Assembly (NCBI GenBank): GCA_038328575.1
Contig: JBBQMD010000004.1
Span: 1 to 64,000, forward strand
Length of the DNA: 64,000 bases
DNA from: JACVCS01 sp038328575
GTDB taxonomy: Bacteria; Planctomycetota; Phycisphaerae; Phycisphaerales; UBA1924
Direction: 5' to 3'
A program made the position numbers and the translations under genes. The notes under the pieces are model-generated. The model was not told where the DNA came from. It saw only the letters and a list, made by a program, of their open reading frames with translations, and searched no databases. Below, one piece after another: positions 27,101 to 36,028 of this stretch (position 1 is its first letter; each line of letters opens with the position of its first letter).

Positions 27101-28245
27101 CGCGGCTCCTTCGCGCTGCGAGCCGCGTTGCTGATGAGCGGCTTGCCGGTGAGGGAGAGATACAGGTCCGCCAGCGTCGGTGGGCCGACCTGAAAGGTCA
27201 GCCCCGCGTGCGTCAGCCGCTTCACGGCGTCGTCGGTGCGCGCCGGCGTGCCCGGGCGCGAGGGCGTCGATCGCCCAAGCACAATCCCGCCCGGCTCGGT
27301 CGTGACCTCCAGCCCGCAGCCTGCCAGCAACGCTGGCACGTCCAGCGCCTCGCCCGGCGGGAGTGTGACGCGGATCACCGTCCCGCCCAGACGGCGCTGC
27401 AAGTCCGTTGGCGCGCCATCGGCGACGATCGCGCCGTCGTGCAGTAGGACCACGCGCTCGGTCAACTCTGCCTCGTCCATCAGATGCGTGGACATCACGA
27501 TCGTGAGCGGCCCGCGATCGCTATCGCCACTCTCGCCTGCCTCGTTCACATCGTCCACCCGGCGCGCGGCTCGGGCGCTCGCGAGCGAGCTGAAGAACTC
27601 CAGCCTAGCGCGAAGATCCAGCCCGCTGGTCGGCTCGTCAAGAAACAGCACGTCCGGATCGCCCATGATCGCGCGCGCCAAGTCGACGCGTCTCGCCAGC
27701 CCACCCGACAGCGTCTTGACTCGATCGGCCATTCGGTCAGTAACGCCCAGCGCCGCCGCGGCCCGCCCCGCGGCCTCGGTTGCCTGTCGCGATGACATCG
27801 AGAGCAGCGCCCCGGCGAGCCGCAGGTTCTCCGCGACGGTCAACATCGGATCCAGCGCCGGCGACTGAAACGCGACACCGATTCGCTTGCGGATAGAGGC
27901 CAGCGCCGCAGGCCCCGCCAGCGCGTCGTGCCCCAGAACGTGGATCTGCCCCGAGTCCGGGCGGTGCAAGGTCGCCATTGCCTTGAGCAGTGTGGACTTA
28001 CCCGAGCCATTGGGCCCAAGCAGCGACACCCACTGCCCGCGCGAGATCGCCAAGTCTGCCCCGGCCAGCGCCACGCGCCGCTCCGATTGGCCCATCCGAC
28101 GCGCCGCCCGCACCAGCGGATACGTCTTGCGGACGCCGTGGACGACGATCGCATGTGTGACCCGCGCCACCGACTCCACTGCGAGCGTGCCGACGCCCGG
28201 CCTCCTGCGCATCTGCTCCGGAGACTGTGGTGAGGGATCGTGCAT
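27097..28245 (-). CDS. ABC transporter ATP-binding protein
   Basis: ATPase for the adjacent ABC-2 permease, 382 residues. Walker A is GPNGSGKST, signature LSGGLARRVDLARAI, Walker B VLFLDEPTSGLDL and the H-loop VMSTHLMDEAEL, as in DrrA-type exporters. About 70 C-terminal residues after the ATPase core (ADGAPTDLQRRLGGTVIRV onward) form an extra regulatory-type domain. About 20 residues between the Walker B and H-loop are a charged insertion (ARRVDDVNEAGESGDSDRG). ATGA overlap with the permease shows coupling. Confidence 0.92.
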   Translation of the reverse strand: MHDPSPQSPEQMRRRPGVGTLAVESVARVTHAIVVHGVRKTYPLVRAARRMGQSERRVALAGADLAISRGQWVSLLGPNGSGKSTLLKAMATLHRPDSGQIHVLGHDALAGPAALASIRKRIGVAFQSPALDPMLTVAENLRLAGALLSMSSRQATEAAGRAAAALGVTDRMADRVKTLSGGLARRVDLARAIMGDPDVLFLDEPTSGLDLRARLEFFSSLASARAARRVDDVNEAGESGDSDRGPLTIVMSTHLMDEAELTERVVLLHDGAIVADGAPTDLQRRLGGTVIRVTLPPGEALDVPALLAGCGLEVTTEPGGIVLGRSTPSRPGTPARTDDAVKRLTHAGLTFQVGPPTLADLYLSLTGKPLISNAARSAKEPR

Positions 28246-28281
28246 CTGGAAAAACTACCCCGCCAACCCCTGTCAAAGCGA

Positions 28282-29358
28282 TCAGCGAAGCAGCGCCCGA
28301 AGCACACTCTCGCCAACCATGAACAGCAACAGCAAGGGCAGATGAATGATTGATCCGATGAACACCGCTCGTGCCCGCGCTCTGGATCGTTCGAGCATGA
28401 GTTGAACGGTCGACGCCAGGAAGACGAGGCTGGTGAACGACGCCGCGGCGACGTACACAGGGCCAAGCCGATCGGGCATCGCAAACGCCGGCGCAACCGT
28501 CGCCGGGATCAGCAGCACCGCCCACGCAGCGACCATGAACGAAGTCAGATGTCCGGAGCGATCAAAGATCGGCAGCATCTTGAAGCCGCCCTGTGCGTAA
28601 TCATCGCGGTACATCCACGCGATGGCCAGGAAGTGCGGAATCTGCCACACGAACATGAGCCCGAAGAGCGACCAGCCCCCCCACTCCGCCAGCGATGCGA
28701 AGCTCATTGGGTCGGTCGTCAGCGTGCGCCCGGCGCACCAGCCGATCAAAGGAGGCAGCGCCCCCGGCACCGCGCCCACCAGCGTCGAGAGCGGCGTCAC
28801 CGGCTTCATCGGCGTGTACAGCAGCACATAGATCAGGATGGTGACCAGCGAGACCGTGGTCGCCGCGGGCCCGCAGAGGAACCAGAGTGTGACGACGCCC
28901 GTGATGCTGAACAACACGCCAGCGAGCACCGCATGGTCCGGGCTCAAGCGACCGGTGGGGATCGGGCGGGCGCGAGTGCGGGGCATCAGCGCGTCGCGCC
29001 GATACTCCCACCATTGATTGAGCGAGTTGGCCCCGCTGGCCGAAAGAGCCGTGCCGATGATGCAGCCGAGGCCCGTGAGCAGCGTCCCCAGCGTCGTGAT
29101 CGACGTGCGCTGCCCGGCAATGGCGAGCACAAAGCCCACCGCCGCGGTCAGCACGACCAATCGCGTGATTCGCGGCTTGCTGAGTTCCAAGATCGCGCCA
29201 AGCCCACGCGGCAGCGCCTGACGCGCCGCGGCCGCCTCGGGGGATTCCTTCGCCGGCGCGTCGAGGCGCACCAGACTCCAATCGGTCAACGACACCGCCA
29301 TCGCGCCGCCGACGGGCGAGGCGGGTTGCGAGCCAGATGCGTGGTTCGATCGGTGCAT
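28282..29358 (-). CDS. ctaB: Protoheme IX farnesyltransferase (haem O synthase)
   Basis: Integral membrane UbiA-type prenyltransferase that adds farnesyl to haem b, giving haem O for terminal oxidases. GGAG lies seven bases before ATG 29358. After a ~60-residue polar leader, conserved KPRITRLVVLTAAVGF opens the domain; the first Asp-rich motif is NQWWEYRRDALMPRTRARP and the second lies in WQIPHFLAIAWMYRDDYAQGG. Multiple membrane helices follow. It heads a minus-strand group with an ABC-2 exporter and a Sco protein. Confidence 0.95.
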   Translation of the reverse strand: MHRSNHASGSQPASPVGGAMAVSLTDWSLVRLDAPAKESPEAAAARQALPRGLGAILELSKPRITRLVVLTAAVGFVLAIAGQRTSITTLGTLLTGLGCIIGTALSASGANSLNQWWEYRRDALMPRTRARPIPTGRLSPDHAVLAGVLFSITGVVTLWFLCGPAATTVSLVTILIYVLLYTPMKPVTPLSTLVGAVPGALPPLIGWCAGRTLTTDPMSFASLAEWGGWSLFGLMFVWQIPHFLAIAWMYRDDYAQGGFKMLPIFDRSGHLTSFMVAAWAVLLIPATVAPAFAMPDRLGPVYVAAASFTSLVFLASTVQLMLERSRARARAVFIGSIIHLPLLLLFMVGESVLRALLR

Positions 29359-29449
29359 GCGATGCTCCGAGACGGGGAACGTCTGGCGACCAGACGCGAA
29401 CACAATGCTATGGGCCGCGGGATCGCCCCGGCGTGATATCCTGCTGTCG

Positions 29450-29896
29450 ATGAACTCCGACCGCTCACCACCCGCAAGCGCCGCCGCCCCCGCTGAGAAC
29501 GCGTCGGGCGTGCCCACCAGATCGCTGGCCCTGCGCGTCATGACGATGCCCAAGGACACGAATCAATACGGCACGATTTTCGGTGGCGTCATCCTCTCGA
29601 TCATCGATCAGGCGGGGTTCGTCCGCGCGCGCCAGCATGGGGCCCATCGCTGGGTGACGGTGGCGATGGACGCCGTGGAGTTCAAGCAGCCGGTGCTGCT
29701 GGGTGACGTGGTAAACGCATACGCGACGACGGTGCGCTCGGGGCGCACGAGCGTGACGGTCCAGGTTGATGTCGAGGCCGAGCGATTCACGACCGGCCAG
29801 ACCGTTTCGGTCACCGCCGCCCGGCTGGTGATGGTCAGCGTTGACGCTCAGGGCAAGTCGATCCCGTTCTCTTCGCCGCCGACGATTTCCGAGTAG
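29450..29896 (+). CDS. Acyl-CoA thioesterase, hotdog fold
   Basis: A 148-residue YciA/BFIT-like thioesterase that hydrolyses acyl-CoA. The fold signature is KDTNQYGTIFGGVILSIIDQAG with the catalytic Asp in the central helix, followed by VTVAMDAVEFKQPVLLGDVV. A 25-residue Ser/Ala/Pro leader precedes the domain. It is transcribed divergently from ctaB with 91 bases between them. Confidence 0.92.
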   Translation: MNSDRSPPASAAAPAENASGVPTRSLALRVMTMPKDTNQYGTIFGGVILSIIDQAGFVRARQHGAHRWVTVAMDAVEFKQPVLLGDVVNAYATTVRSGRTSVTVQVDVEAERFTTGQTVSVTAARLVMVSVDAQGKSIPFSSPPTISE

Positions 29897-29995
29897 GGTG
29901 GGGGTGCTGGCGTTGTAATAGCTCGGCCCAGCCCAATCCCCAACTTTTACCACCCCAGTACTCAACCCTTCCATACCCCGCCGATGGAGCACGCG

Positions 29996-30622
29996 ATGGC
30001 GAAGAACTCCGCACCGACCGTCCGAGCCTCACGCACCGCTGCCAGGAAGTCCGACCGCACCGGCACCAAACGCGGCGCGAAACCCATTGTGAAGTCCAAA
30101 GTCGCCCGCCCCGCGACCAAGAAGGCCCGAAAGCCCGTCGCCTCGCGAAATCGCAAGCCGGGCGTAACCAAAGCATCCACGCCGAAGGCAGAGCGCGGGC
30201 GTGTCGCGTCACCCGCCAAACGCACGAAGGGCAACCTCGGTACACTCCGAGTTCCCTCCCGGAAGCCAAAGATGCTCAACTCCACGCACGTCGAAGGTAC
30301 AATGGTTGATGGCGTGCTCGTCGCCAAGCTCAAGTGCGAGAAGCTGGGCGAATACGAAGCGAGCATCGTGCAGGGAGACATCTCCGCCGCCGCCAAGGGC
30401 ACGTCCTGGAAGGTGGCGCTGGATTTCACGGACGTCCAGTTGATTTCCTCAGTGGGGCTCGGGCTGATCGTGACATTGAACAAGGCCGCCAAGACGAACA
30501 AGGGGCGGATGTCGATGTTCAATCTGAACCCGAACCTGCTGAACCTGTTCAAGATCACCCGCCTGGACTCCGGGCTGCTGATCAAGTCCACGGCTCAAGA
30601 GGCGATAGAAGCGGTCAAGTGA
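29996..30622 (+). CDS. STAS-domain protein with long basic N-terminal tail
   Basis: The C-terminal ~110 residues are a STAS (anti-sigma antagonist) domain: VALDFTDVQLISSVGLGLIV contains the Ser-Ser pair at the place of the phosphorylated Ser in SpoIIAA-type proteins. The first ~92 residues are extremely rich in Lys, Arg, Ala, Ser and Pro (e.g. KSKVARPATKKARKPVASRN), resembling histone H1-like tails that bind nucleic acid. GGAG sits six bases before ATG 29996. The helicase gene follows after 18 bases, so the two may form an operon with pdeM. No partner anti-sigma kinase is nearby. Confidence 0.85.
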   Translation: MAKNSAPTVRASRTAARKSDRTGTKRGAKPIVKSKVARPATKKARKPVASRNRKPGVTKASTPKAERGRVASPAKRTKGNLGTLRVPSRKPKMLNSTHVEGTMVDGVLVAKLKCEKLGEYEASIVQGDISAAAKGTSWKVALDFTDVQLISSVGLGLIVTLNKAAKTNKGRMSMFNLNPNLLNLFKITRLDSGLLIKSTAQEAIEAVK

Positions 30623-30640
30623 TGCTTCGCGGGTGACGAG

Positions 30641-33490
30641 GTGGGCACAAAGAAGCGGGCAACACGCGCTCGAAGCGTTGGCAAGGACGCCGCGGCGTTG
30701 TACCACGAACTCCGCGACGAGCAGCTCGGGCGCTGGCCTGTGAAAGTCGAAGTCCCCGACGAGCCCGCGTTACCGTCGGAACTGAACGACCCTGAGGTCT
30801 CAGGCGCCACCGATTTTCCCCGCACCCGCGCCTGGTTCGCCTCACGCAAGTGGCAGCCCTTTGACTTCCAGATCCAGGCTTGGCGCGCCTTCGTCACAGG
30901 CACCAGCGGCCTGATTCACTCCCCCACCGGCACCGGCAAGACCCTCGCGGCGTGGATGGGTCTGATCGAATCCGAGGTCCAGCGCGCCGCCAATCTGGGC
31001 TCGCCAGATTCTCCGGGCAGCGGCCCGCCTGGCCTGCGCGCGCTCTGGCTCACGCCTCTACGCGCTCTGGCCACCGACACCGCCAGCTCGCTCCAGAGCG
31101 CGTGCGACGGGCTCGGGCTGGGGTGGAAGGTCGAGCTGCGCACCGGCGACACGTCGGGCTCGGTGAAGTCGCGCCAGCGCGCAAAGCCGCCTCGTGCGAT
31201 GGTCACGACGCCCGAGAGCCTGAGCGTCATGCTGTCGTATGCCGGGGCGCAAGCGCTGCTCTCGGGAATCCGCCTCGTCGTCGTCGATGAGTGGCACGAA
31301 CTCCTGGGCTCCAAGCGCGGCGTGCAAACCGAGCTCGCCCTCGCCCGGCTTCGCACCTGGAACCCCGGCCTCGTCGTCTTCGGCGTCAGCGCCACGCTCG
31401 GCAATATCGAACGCGCCGGCGAAGTTCTCATGGGCGTGAACCCGGTCGCACCCAAACCCCCGGATGAACAACGCGCGTCGAAAAAGCACGAACCACCCAT
31501 CCGCGAGACCAAGCCGCTGCTGATCCGGGGCGTCAGCGAAAAGCGTTACGAGTTCCGCACGCTCTTGCCCGCGAACGTCGAACGATTTCCGTGGGCCGGG
31601 CATCTCGGACTTCGCCAGATCGACGGCGTGATCGCCGCGATCGAGTCGGCCAAGAGCTCGCTGCTGTTTTGCAACACGCGCGGCCAGGCCGAGATCTGGT
31701 ACCAATCGCTGTTGAAGGCTCGCCCGGAGTGGCTGAGGCTCGGGGCGGTTGCGCTCAGCACTGAGAACGAGGGAGCTGGCGGTGCCCCGGGGCGCGAGGC
31801 AGACGCCGCTGGATCAAGCCTCGGGGATGAGCCGCCAATCGCGCCGGGCGATGCTGGCGTGCTGCCACTAGCGCTGCACCACGGCTCGGTCGATCGCGAT
31901 CTGCGGCTGCGGATCGAGGGGTTGATCAAGGCCGGGCGCGTGCGCTGCGTCGTCTGCACCAGCAGCCTTGATCTGGGCGTGGACTTCCCGCCGGTGGACC
32001 AGGTGATCCAGATCGGAAGCCCGAAGGGTGTCGGGCGATTGCTCCAGCGCGCCGGGCGATCCGGGCATCAGCCGGGGCGGGCGTCGCGCGTGGTCTGTGT
32101 GCCGACCAACACGCTGGAGATCATCGAGTTCGCCGCGGCTCGCGAGGCGGCGACACTCGGGCAGATCGAGTCGCGCGAGCCGATCCGCCTCGCGCTCGAC
32201 GTTCTCTGCCAACACGTCGTCACCTGCGCTTCCGGGGGTGGCTTCGTCGAGCGCGAGTTACTGGACGAGGTCCGCTCCACATGGTGCTTCGCGACGCTCA
32301 GCGATGAACATTGGCGGTGGGTGATGGAGTTCTCCCGCAACGGCGGCGAAACCCTCCACGCCTACGACCGCTTCGCGCGGATCGTTGAACGCGACGGGCG
32401 CTGGGTCGTCGCCAGCGATGGCGTCGCGCGACAGCACCGGCTGGGCATCGGCACCATCGTCTCCGACAGCGCCGTGCTCGTGCGCTTCGAGCGCGGCGCG
32501 ACGCTCGGCACCGTCGAAGAGGGATTCGTCAGCCGCATGAAGGCCGGCGATATCTTCGTCTTCGCAGGGCGACGCCTCGAGTTTGTGCGCCTGCGCGAGA
32601 TGACCGCGACGGTCCGGCCCGCCCGCAAGAGCGGCGTCATGATCTCCTGGCAGGGCGCGCGCATGCCCCTGAGCGCAGAGCTGGCCGAGCGCGTGCGCGA
32701 GCGCTTTGCCGAGGGCGCCCGAGGAGAACTCATCGGCCCGGAGATGAAGTGCGCCGGACCGCTGCTGGCGCTCCAGAGCGCCTGGAGCGCCCTGCCGACG
32801 CCCGAGCGCCTGGTCATCGAAGAGGTCACGACCCGCGACGGGCATCACGCGTTCATCTATCCGCTGGAAGGCCGGCTCGTTCACGAGGGCCTCGCGGCCC
32901 TGGTCGCCTTCCGCCTCGCACGCCTCGCGCCGCGCACAGTCATCACCGCGGCCAACGACTACGGCTTTGAGCTTGTCAGCGCCTCGCGCATCGACCTTGA
33001 GGAAGCGTCGTGGCGCGCCCTGCTCTCGCCGGAGAATCTGGGCGACGACCTCATCGCGTGCATCAACGCCAGCCAGATCGCCCGCCGACATTTTCGCGAG
33101 ATCGCGCGCGTCGCCGGCCTCCTCGTCGCGTCGCTCCCCGGCGCACGCGCCCGCACCGGGCGCGGCCCCTCTGCACGCCAGATGCAGGCCAGCAGCGAGC
33201 TGTTCTTCGACGTCTTCGAACAATTTGACCCCGGCAACATGCTCCTGGATCAGGCCCGGCGCGAGGCCCTGAGCGGCCAACTCGAGTTTGTCCGTCTCCA
33301 GCACGCCTTGGAACGCATCCGCGGCTGGACCGTCAGCGTCCAGCGCCCCGCCCGCCTTACGCCGCTGGCCTTCCCGCTCTGGGCAGACTCGATGCGTCAG
33401 CAGCTTTCCAGCGAGAACTGGGAGGATCGCGTGCAGCGAATGCTCAAGCAGCTTGAGGCCGACGCGCAGCGGGGTACCCTGAGCACGTGA
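30641..33490 (+). CDS. Lhr-like DEXH-box DNA helicase (ligase-associated type)
   Basis: A 949-residue superfamily 2 helicase. Motif I is SPTGTGKTLAAWMG, motif II VVVDEWHELLGSKRG (DEWH), motif III SATLGN, and the second RecA lobe has SSLDLGVDFPPVDQVIQIG and RLLQRAGRSGHQPG. The C-terminal ~400 residues match the winged-helix/core extension of Lhr. In many bacteria this type is encoded with an ATP-dependent ligase, an exonuclease and PdeM in a DNA repair operon; here only PdeM accompanies it, with its GTG overlapping the helicase stop by four bases. Starts with GTG at 30641. Confidence 0.93.
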   Translation: MGTKKRATRARSVGKDAAALYHELRDEQLGRWPVKVEVPDEPALPSELNDPEVSGATDFPRTRAWFASRKWQPFDFQIQAWRAFVTGTSGLIHSPTGTGKTLAAWMGLIESEVQRAANLGSPDSPGSGPPGLRALWLTPLRALATDTASSLQSACDGLGLGWKVELRTGDTSGSVKSRQRAKPPRAMVTTPESLSVMLSYAGAQALLSGIRLVVVDEWHELLGSKRGVQTELALARLRTWNPGLVVFGVSATLGNIERAGEVLMGVNPVAPKPPDEQRASKKHEPPIRETKPLLIRGVSEKRYEFRTLLPANVERFPWAGHLGLRQIDGVIAAIESAKSSLLFCNTRGQAEIWYQSLLKARPEWLRLGAVALSTENEGAGGAPGREADAAGSSLGDEPPIAPGDAGVLPLALHHGSVDRDLRLRIEGLIKAGRVRCVVCTSSLDLGVDFPPVDQVIQIGSPKGVGRLLQRAGRSGHQPGRASRVVCVPTNTLEIIEFAAAREAATLGQIESREPIRLALDVLCQHVVTCASGGGFVERELLDEVRSTWCFATLSDEHWRWVMEFSRNGGETLHAYDRFARIVERDGRWVVASDGVARQHRLGIGTIVSDSAVLVRFERGATLGTVEEGFVSRMKAGDIFVFAGRRLEFVRLREMTATVRPARKSGVMISWQGARMPLSAELAERVRERFAEGARGELIGPEMKCAGPLLALQSAWSALPTPERLVIEEVTTRDGHHAFIYPLEGRLVHEGLAALVAFRLARLAPRTVITAANDYGFELVSASRIDLEEASWRALLSPENLGDDLIACINASQIARRHFREIARVAGLLVASLPGARARTGRGPSARQMQASSELFFDVFEQFDPGNMLLDQARREALSGQLEFVRLQHALERIRGWTVSVQRPARLTPLAFPLWADSMRQQLSSENWEDRVQRMLKQLEADAQRGTLST

Positions 33491-34209
33491 CTGATTTTCC
33501 GGGAGCCGGTCAAGGGTCGTCCTTCTACACACACTCCTCGCCGTTCAATCTGGTGGGCGAGGTGTTCGCTGCGCTGCCTTCTGGGTGCGTGTGGTGGGCG
33601 TCGCAGGGCGCGCTCCTCGTGGCGGATCTGCACCTGGGCAAGGCAAGCACCATGGCCGCGGGCGGGCTGCCAATGTCGCGCCATCTGTGCCTTCAAGCGG
33701 CCCGCGCAGACCTGGCCCGTCTCGGGCGTGAGCTGATGTCCACAGGTGCCCGCCGACTCATCATCCTTGGCGATCTCTTGCACGCCGCGGAATCTCAACA
33801 GCCCGAACTGCTCGACGAGGTCGAGAGCTGGCGGCAATCCGACTTCGGCCCGTTGCCGATCACGCTCGTTCGCGGCAACCACGATCGTCGCGCCGGCGAC
33901 CCGCCCCAGTGCTGGCGGTTTGAGTGCGTCAACGAGCCGTTCGACCTTGCCGGCATCGCGCTGCGGCATATTCCGCCGCGCGGGCGCGACGCTGTGCAGC
34001 CGTGGATGGCCGGCCACCTGCACCCGGTGGCGTCCATCTCCTCGCGCGGCGGCGAGCGCCTGCGCGCCAAGTGCTTCCACGTCACGCCTCGCGGCGTCAT
34101 CCTCCCCGCGTTCGGCTCGTTCACCGGCGGCGCCGCCGTCCGCCCCGCGCCCGAAGACCGGGTTCTGCTCTGCGGCCCCGTTGGCGTGATCGCGTGGAAC
34201 TGCGCCTGA
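33487..34209 (+). CDS. pdeM: Ligase-associated DNA repair endonuclease PdeM
   Basis: A 240-residue calcineurin-like metallophosphoesterase. Metal ligands are visible in LLVADLHLGK (D-x-H), LIILGDLLHA (GD), VRGNHDRRAGD (GNHD), and AGHLHPVASI (GHxH). The family acts as an endonuclease with the Lhr-like helicase. GTG start at 33487 overlaps the helicase TGA (GTGA), showing translational coupling. The ligase and exonuclease usually found alongside are missing here. Confidence 0.92.
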   Translation: MTDFPGAGQGSSFYTHSSPFNLVGEVFAALPSGCVWWASQGALLVADLHLGKASTMAAGGLPMSRHLCLQAARADLARLGRELMSTGARRLIILGDLLHAAESQQPELLDEVESWRQSDFGPLPITLVRGNHDRRAGDPPQCWRFECVNEPFDLAGIALRHIPPRGRDAVQPWMAGHLHPVASISSRGGERLRAKCFHVTPRGVILPAFGSFTGGAAVRPAPEDRVLLCGPVGVIAWNCA

Positions 34210-34253
34210 GCCGTCCGAGAATCGCAGCGACTGCTCGCCGATGACGGACAGAT

Positions 34254-34280
34254 TAACGCGACCGTCGGATGGTCGCGTTA
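34254..34280. promoter_or_regulatory. 10-bp perfect hairpin downstream of pdeM
   Basis: taacgcgacc and ggtcgcgtta flank a seven-base loop in the 160-base gap between pdeM and the PilZ gene. No T-run follows, so it may be a weak or factor-assisted terminator, or an operator-like inverted repeat. Confidence 0.4.
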
Positions 34281-34369
34281 CCGCGATTACCCCGCGAGAG
34301 GATTGCGCCGAGAAAGAACGCGGTCGCCCGGACCTCCTCGGGCACACGAGTTGCTTTTGGAGCGAGTGC

Positions 34370-35542
34370 ATGAAGCCCAGCGGCCAGAACGATCCGAAAC
34401 CCCAGCAGACGAACACGGTGCGGATCTCCGCCGTGGATTTGATGAAGCTGGATCAAGAAATGAACCTGAAGAAGAGCGGCCACAACACGCGTCGCGCGTT
34501 CATCCGTTGGCCGTTCGCGAAGCAAAGCCTCGCTGTCGAGATGCACCAACCCGGCGGCGTGGGCTCGACGCTCCGATACGCCTGTCGCAATCTCTCGACG
34601 ACCGGCATGGGCATTTTGCACTCGTCCTACGTCCATTCCGGCACACGCTGCGTTGTACACCTGCCCGACCTTGAGGGCAACATCCATCCGACACCCGCCA
34701 AAGTCATGCGCTGCATCCACTACAAGGGCATTATCCACGAGGTCGGCATCGGCTTCGACGCGCCGCTGAACATTCGCGACTTCGTCCAGCTTGATCCGCT
34801 GGACGGCCTCTTCACGATGGAGCACGTCAGCCCCGACCGGCTCAGCGGCTCGGTGCTGCACGTGGACGACTCTTCGCTTGATCGCCGCCTCGTGCGCCAC
34901 TACCTGAAGGACACCAATCTCAACGTTGTGACCGCCGACAATGGCGAGCAGGCCCTGGCCCGCAGCGGCGAGGGCTTCGACATCGTCCTGTGCGAGAACG
35001 ACCTGCCCGACATGACCGGCGTAAAGTTCATCGAGAGCATGCGCGCCAAGGGCCTTCAGATGCCGATCATCGTCACAACAAGCGATGGGCGCGTCACCAG
35101 TCGAAACGAAGCGCGCGAGGCACGCGCCAGCGCGTACATCTGCAAGCCGTTCACGCAGGATCAGATCCTTCGCGCCCTGGCCGAGTTCATGCTGATGGAA
35201 GCCTCGGACACCGACTCTGGCGGCCCCGTTTACAGCCTGCTCACGCCCGCCGACTCCGCGTTCACCTTCGTCCCTGAGTTTATCGAAGAGCTGCGGGGGA
35301 CGGCCGACAAGGTCAACGCGGCGCTCGCCAAGAACGACGTCGTCGTCCTCAAGCGTCTCTGCTCGCAAGTGCGCGGCTCGGCAAAGGGCCTCGGGTTCGC
35401 GATTGTCGGCTCCGCCGCGGAGTCCGCCGTCAGCGCGCTCGAACGTGGAAAAGTCACCGCCGATTGGTCCCGCGCTGTGCGCACGCTCGTCGGCCTTGCC
35501 ATGCGGGTGCGCGTGCGCGAGCCGGATCGCAAAGCCGGTTAA
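34370..35542 (+). CDS. PilZ - receiver - Hpt-like protein lacking both phosphoacceptors
   Basis: A 390-residue cytoplasmic signalling protein; GGAG lies about seven bases before ATG 34370. The PilZ domain (residues about 40-140) has the c-di-GMP-type Arg cluster NTRRAFIRWPF (RR...R) and VGIGFD. The receiver domain (about 160-278) keeps the acidic pair Asp166-Asp167, Thr236/237 and Lys259 in ICKPFT, but the phosphoacceptor Asp is Glu209 (VLCENDLPDMTG). The C-terminal ~80 residues resemble an Hpt helical bundle (LCSQVRGSAKGLGFAIVG), where Ser332 takes the place of the phosphorylated His. It may therefore signal through c-di-GMP binding alone. It is 44 bases upstream of queF. Confidence 0.88.
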   Translation: MKPSGQNDPKPQQTNTVRISAVDLMKLDQEMNLKKSGHNTRRAFIRWPFAKQSLAVEMHQPGGVGSTLRYACRNLSTTGMGILHSSYVHSGTRCVVHLPDLEGNIHPTPAKVMRCIHYKGIIHEVGIGFDAPLNIRDFVQLDPLDGLFTMEHVSPDRLSGSVLHVDDSSLDRRLVRHYLKDTNLNVVTADNGEQALARSGEGFDIVLCENDLPDMTGVKFIESMRAKGLQMPIIVTTSDGRVTSRNEAREARASAYICKPFTQDQILRALAEFMLMEASDTDSGGPVYSLLTPADSAFTFVPEFIEELRGTADKVNAALAKNDVVVLKRLCSQVRGSAKGLGFAIVGSAAESAVSALERGKVTADWSRAVRTLVGLAMRVRVREPDRKAG

Positions 35543-35586
35543 GCCTCGGCGCGCGGTCCGGGCATGTTCGCTCGCTACCATCGGCA

Positions 35587-35979
35587 ATGCCGAATGCCGC
35601 CCTGCTAGAAGCCTTTGAAACGCCCTCCGCCGTGCCGTTTGTGATCGAGCACGTCAGCGACGAGTTTACCTCGGTGTGCCCCAAGACCGGCCACCCCGAC
35701 TTCGGCTCGATCACGCTGCGCTATCAGCCCGCGCCCGCCAACTCTGCCCACGCGCAGCAAGGATGCGTCGAGCTCAAGTCTCTCAAGCTCTACTACCAAT
35801 CATTCCGGAGCGAGGGCATCTACTACGAAGCCGTCAGCAACCGCCTGCGCGAAGACCTCGTCGCCATGCTGAGGCCCACCTGGCTCCAGATCATCACCAA
35901 CTGGAAAGGTCGCGGCGGAATCTCCTCCGTCATCCGCGCCGATTTCGGCGACGTCCCAGCCCACTTTCGAGGCCGCTGA
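35587..35979 (+). CDS. queF: preQ0 reductase QueF
   Basis: NADPH-dependent reduction of the nitrile preQ0 to the amine preQ1 for queuosine in tRNA. The 130-residue length is that of the short, unimodular QueF type. The catalytic Cys is in FTSVCPKTGHPDFG, with Asp in the same stretch, and the family signature is ELKSLKLYYQSFR. HVSDEFTSVCP starts the T-fold. No preQ1 riboswitch fits in the 44 bases upstream. The other queuosine genes are not adjacent; only a degenerate QueC-like gene is found at 6839. Confidence 0.95.
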   Translation: MPNAALLEAFETPSAVPFVIEHVSDEFTSVCPKTGHPDFGSITLRYQPAPANSAHAQQGCVELKSLKLYYQSFRSEGIYYEAVSNRLREDLVAMLRPTWLQIITNWKGRGGISSVIRADFGDVPAHFRGR

Positions 35980-36028
35980 AGACAGAGCTAAACTCCCGCG
36001 CTGGGCCAAACTCGCCTCGCACGCACAC

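Noticed and set aside
35543..35586. Possible preQ1 riboswitch upstream of queF
   Set aside because: Only 44 bases separate the genes and no pseudoknot-forming pattern is visible.
32258..35587. Long minus-strand frames (424 and 444 codons)
   Set aside because: Antisense to the helicase, pdeM and PilZ genes, which have solid motifs.
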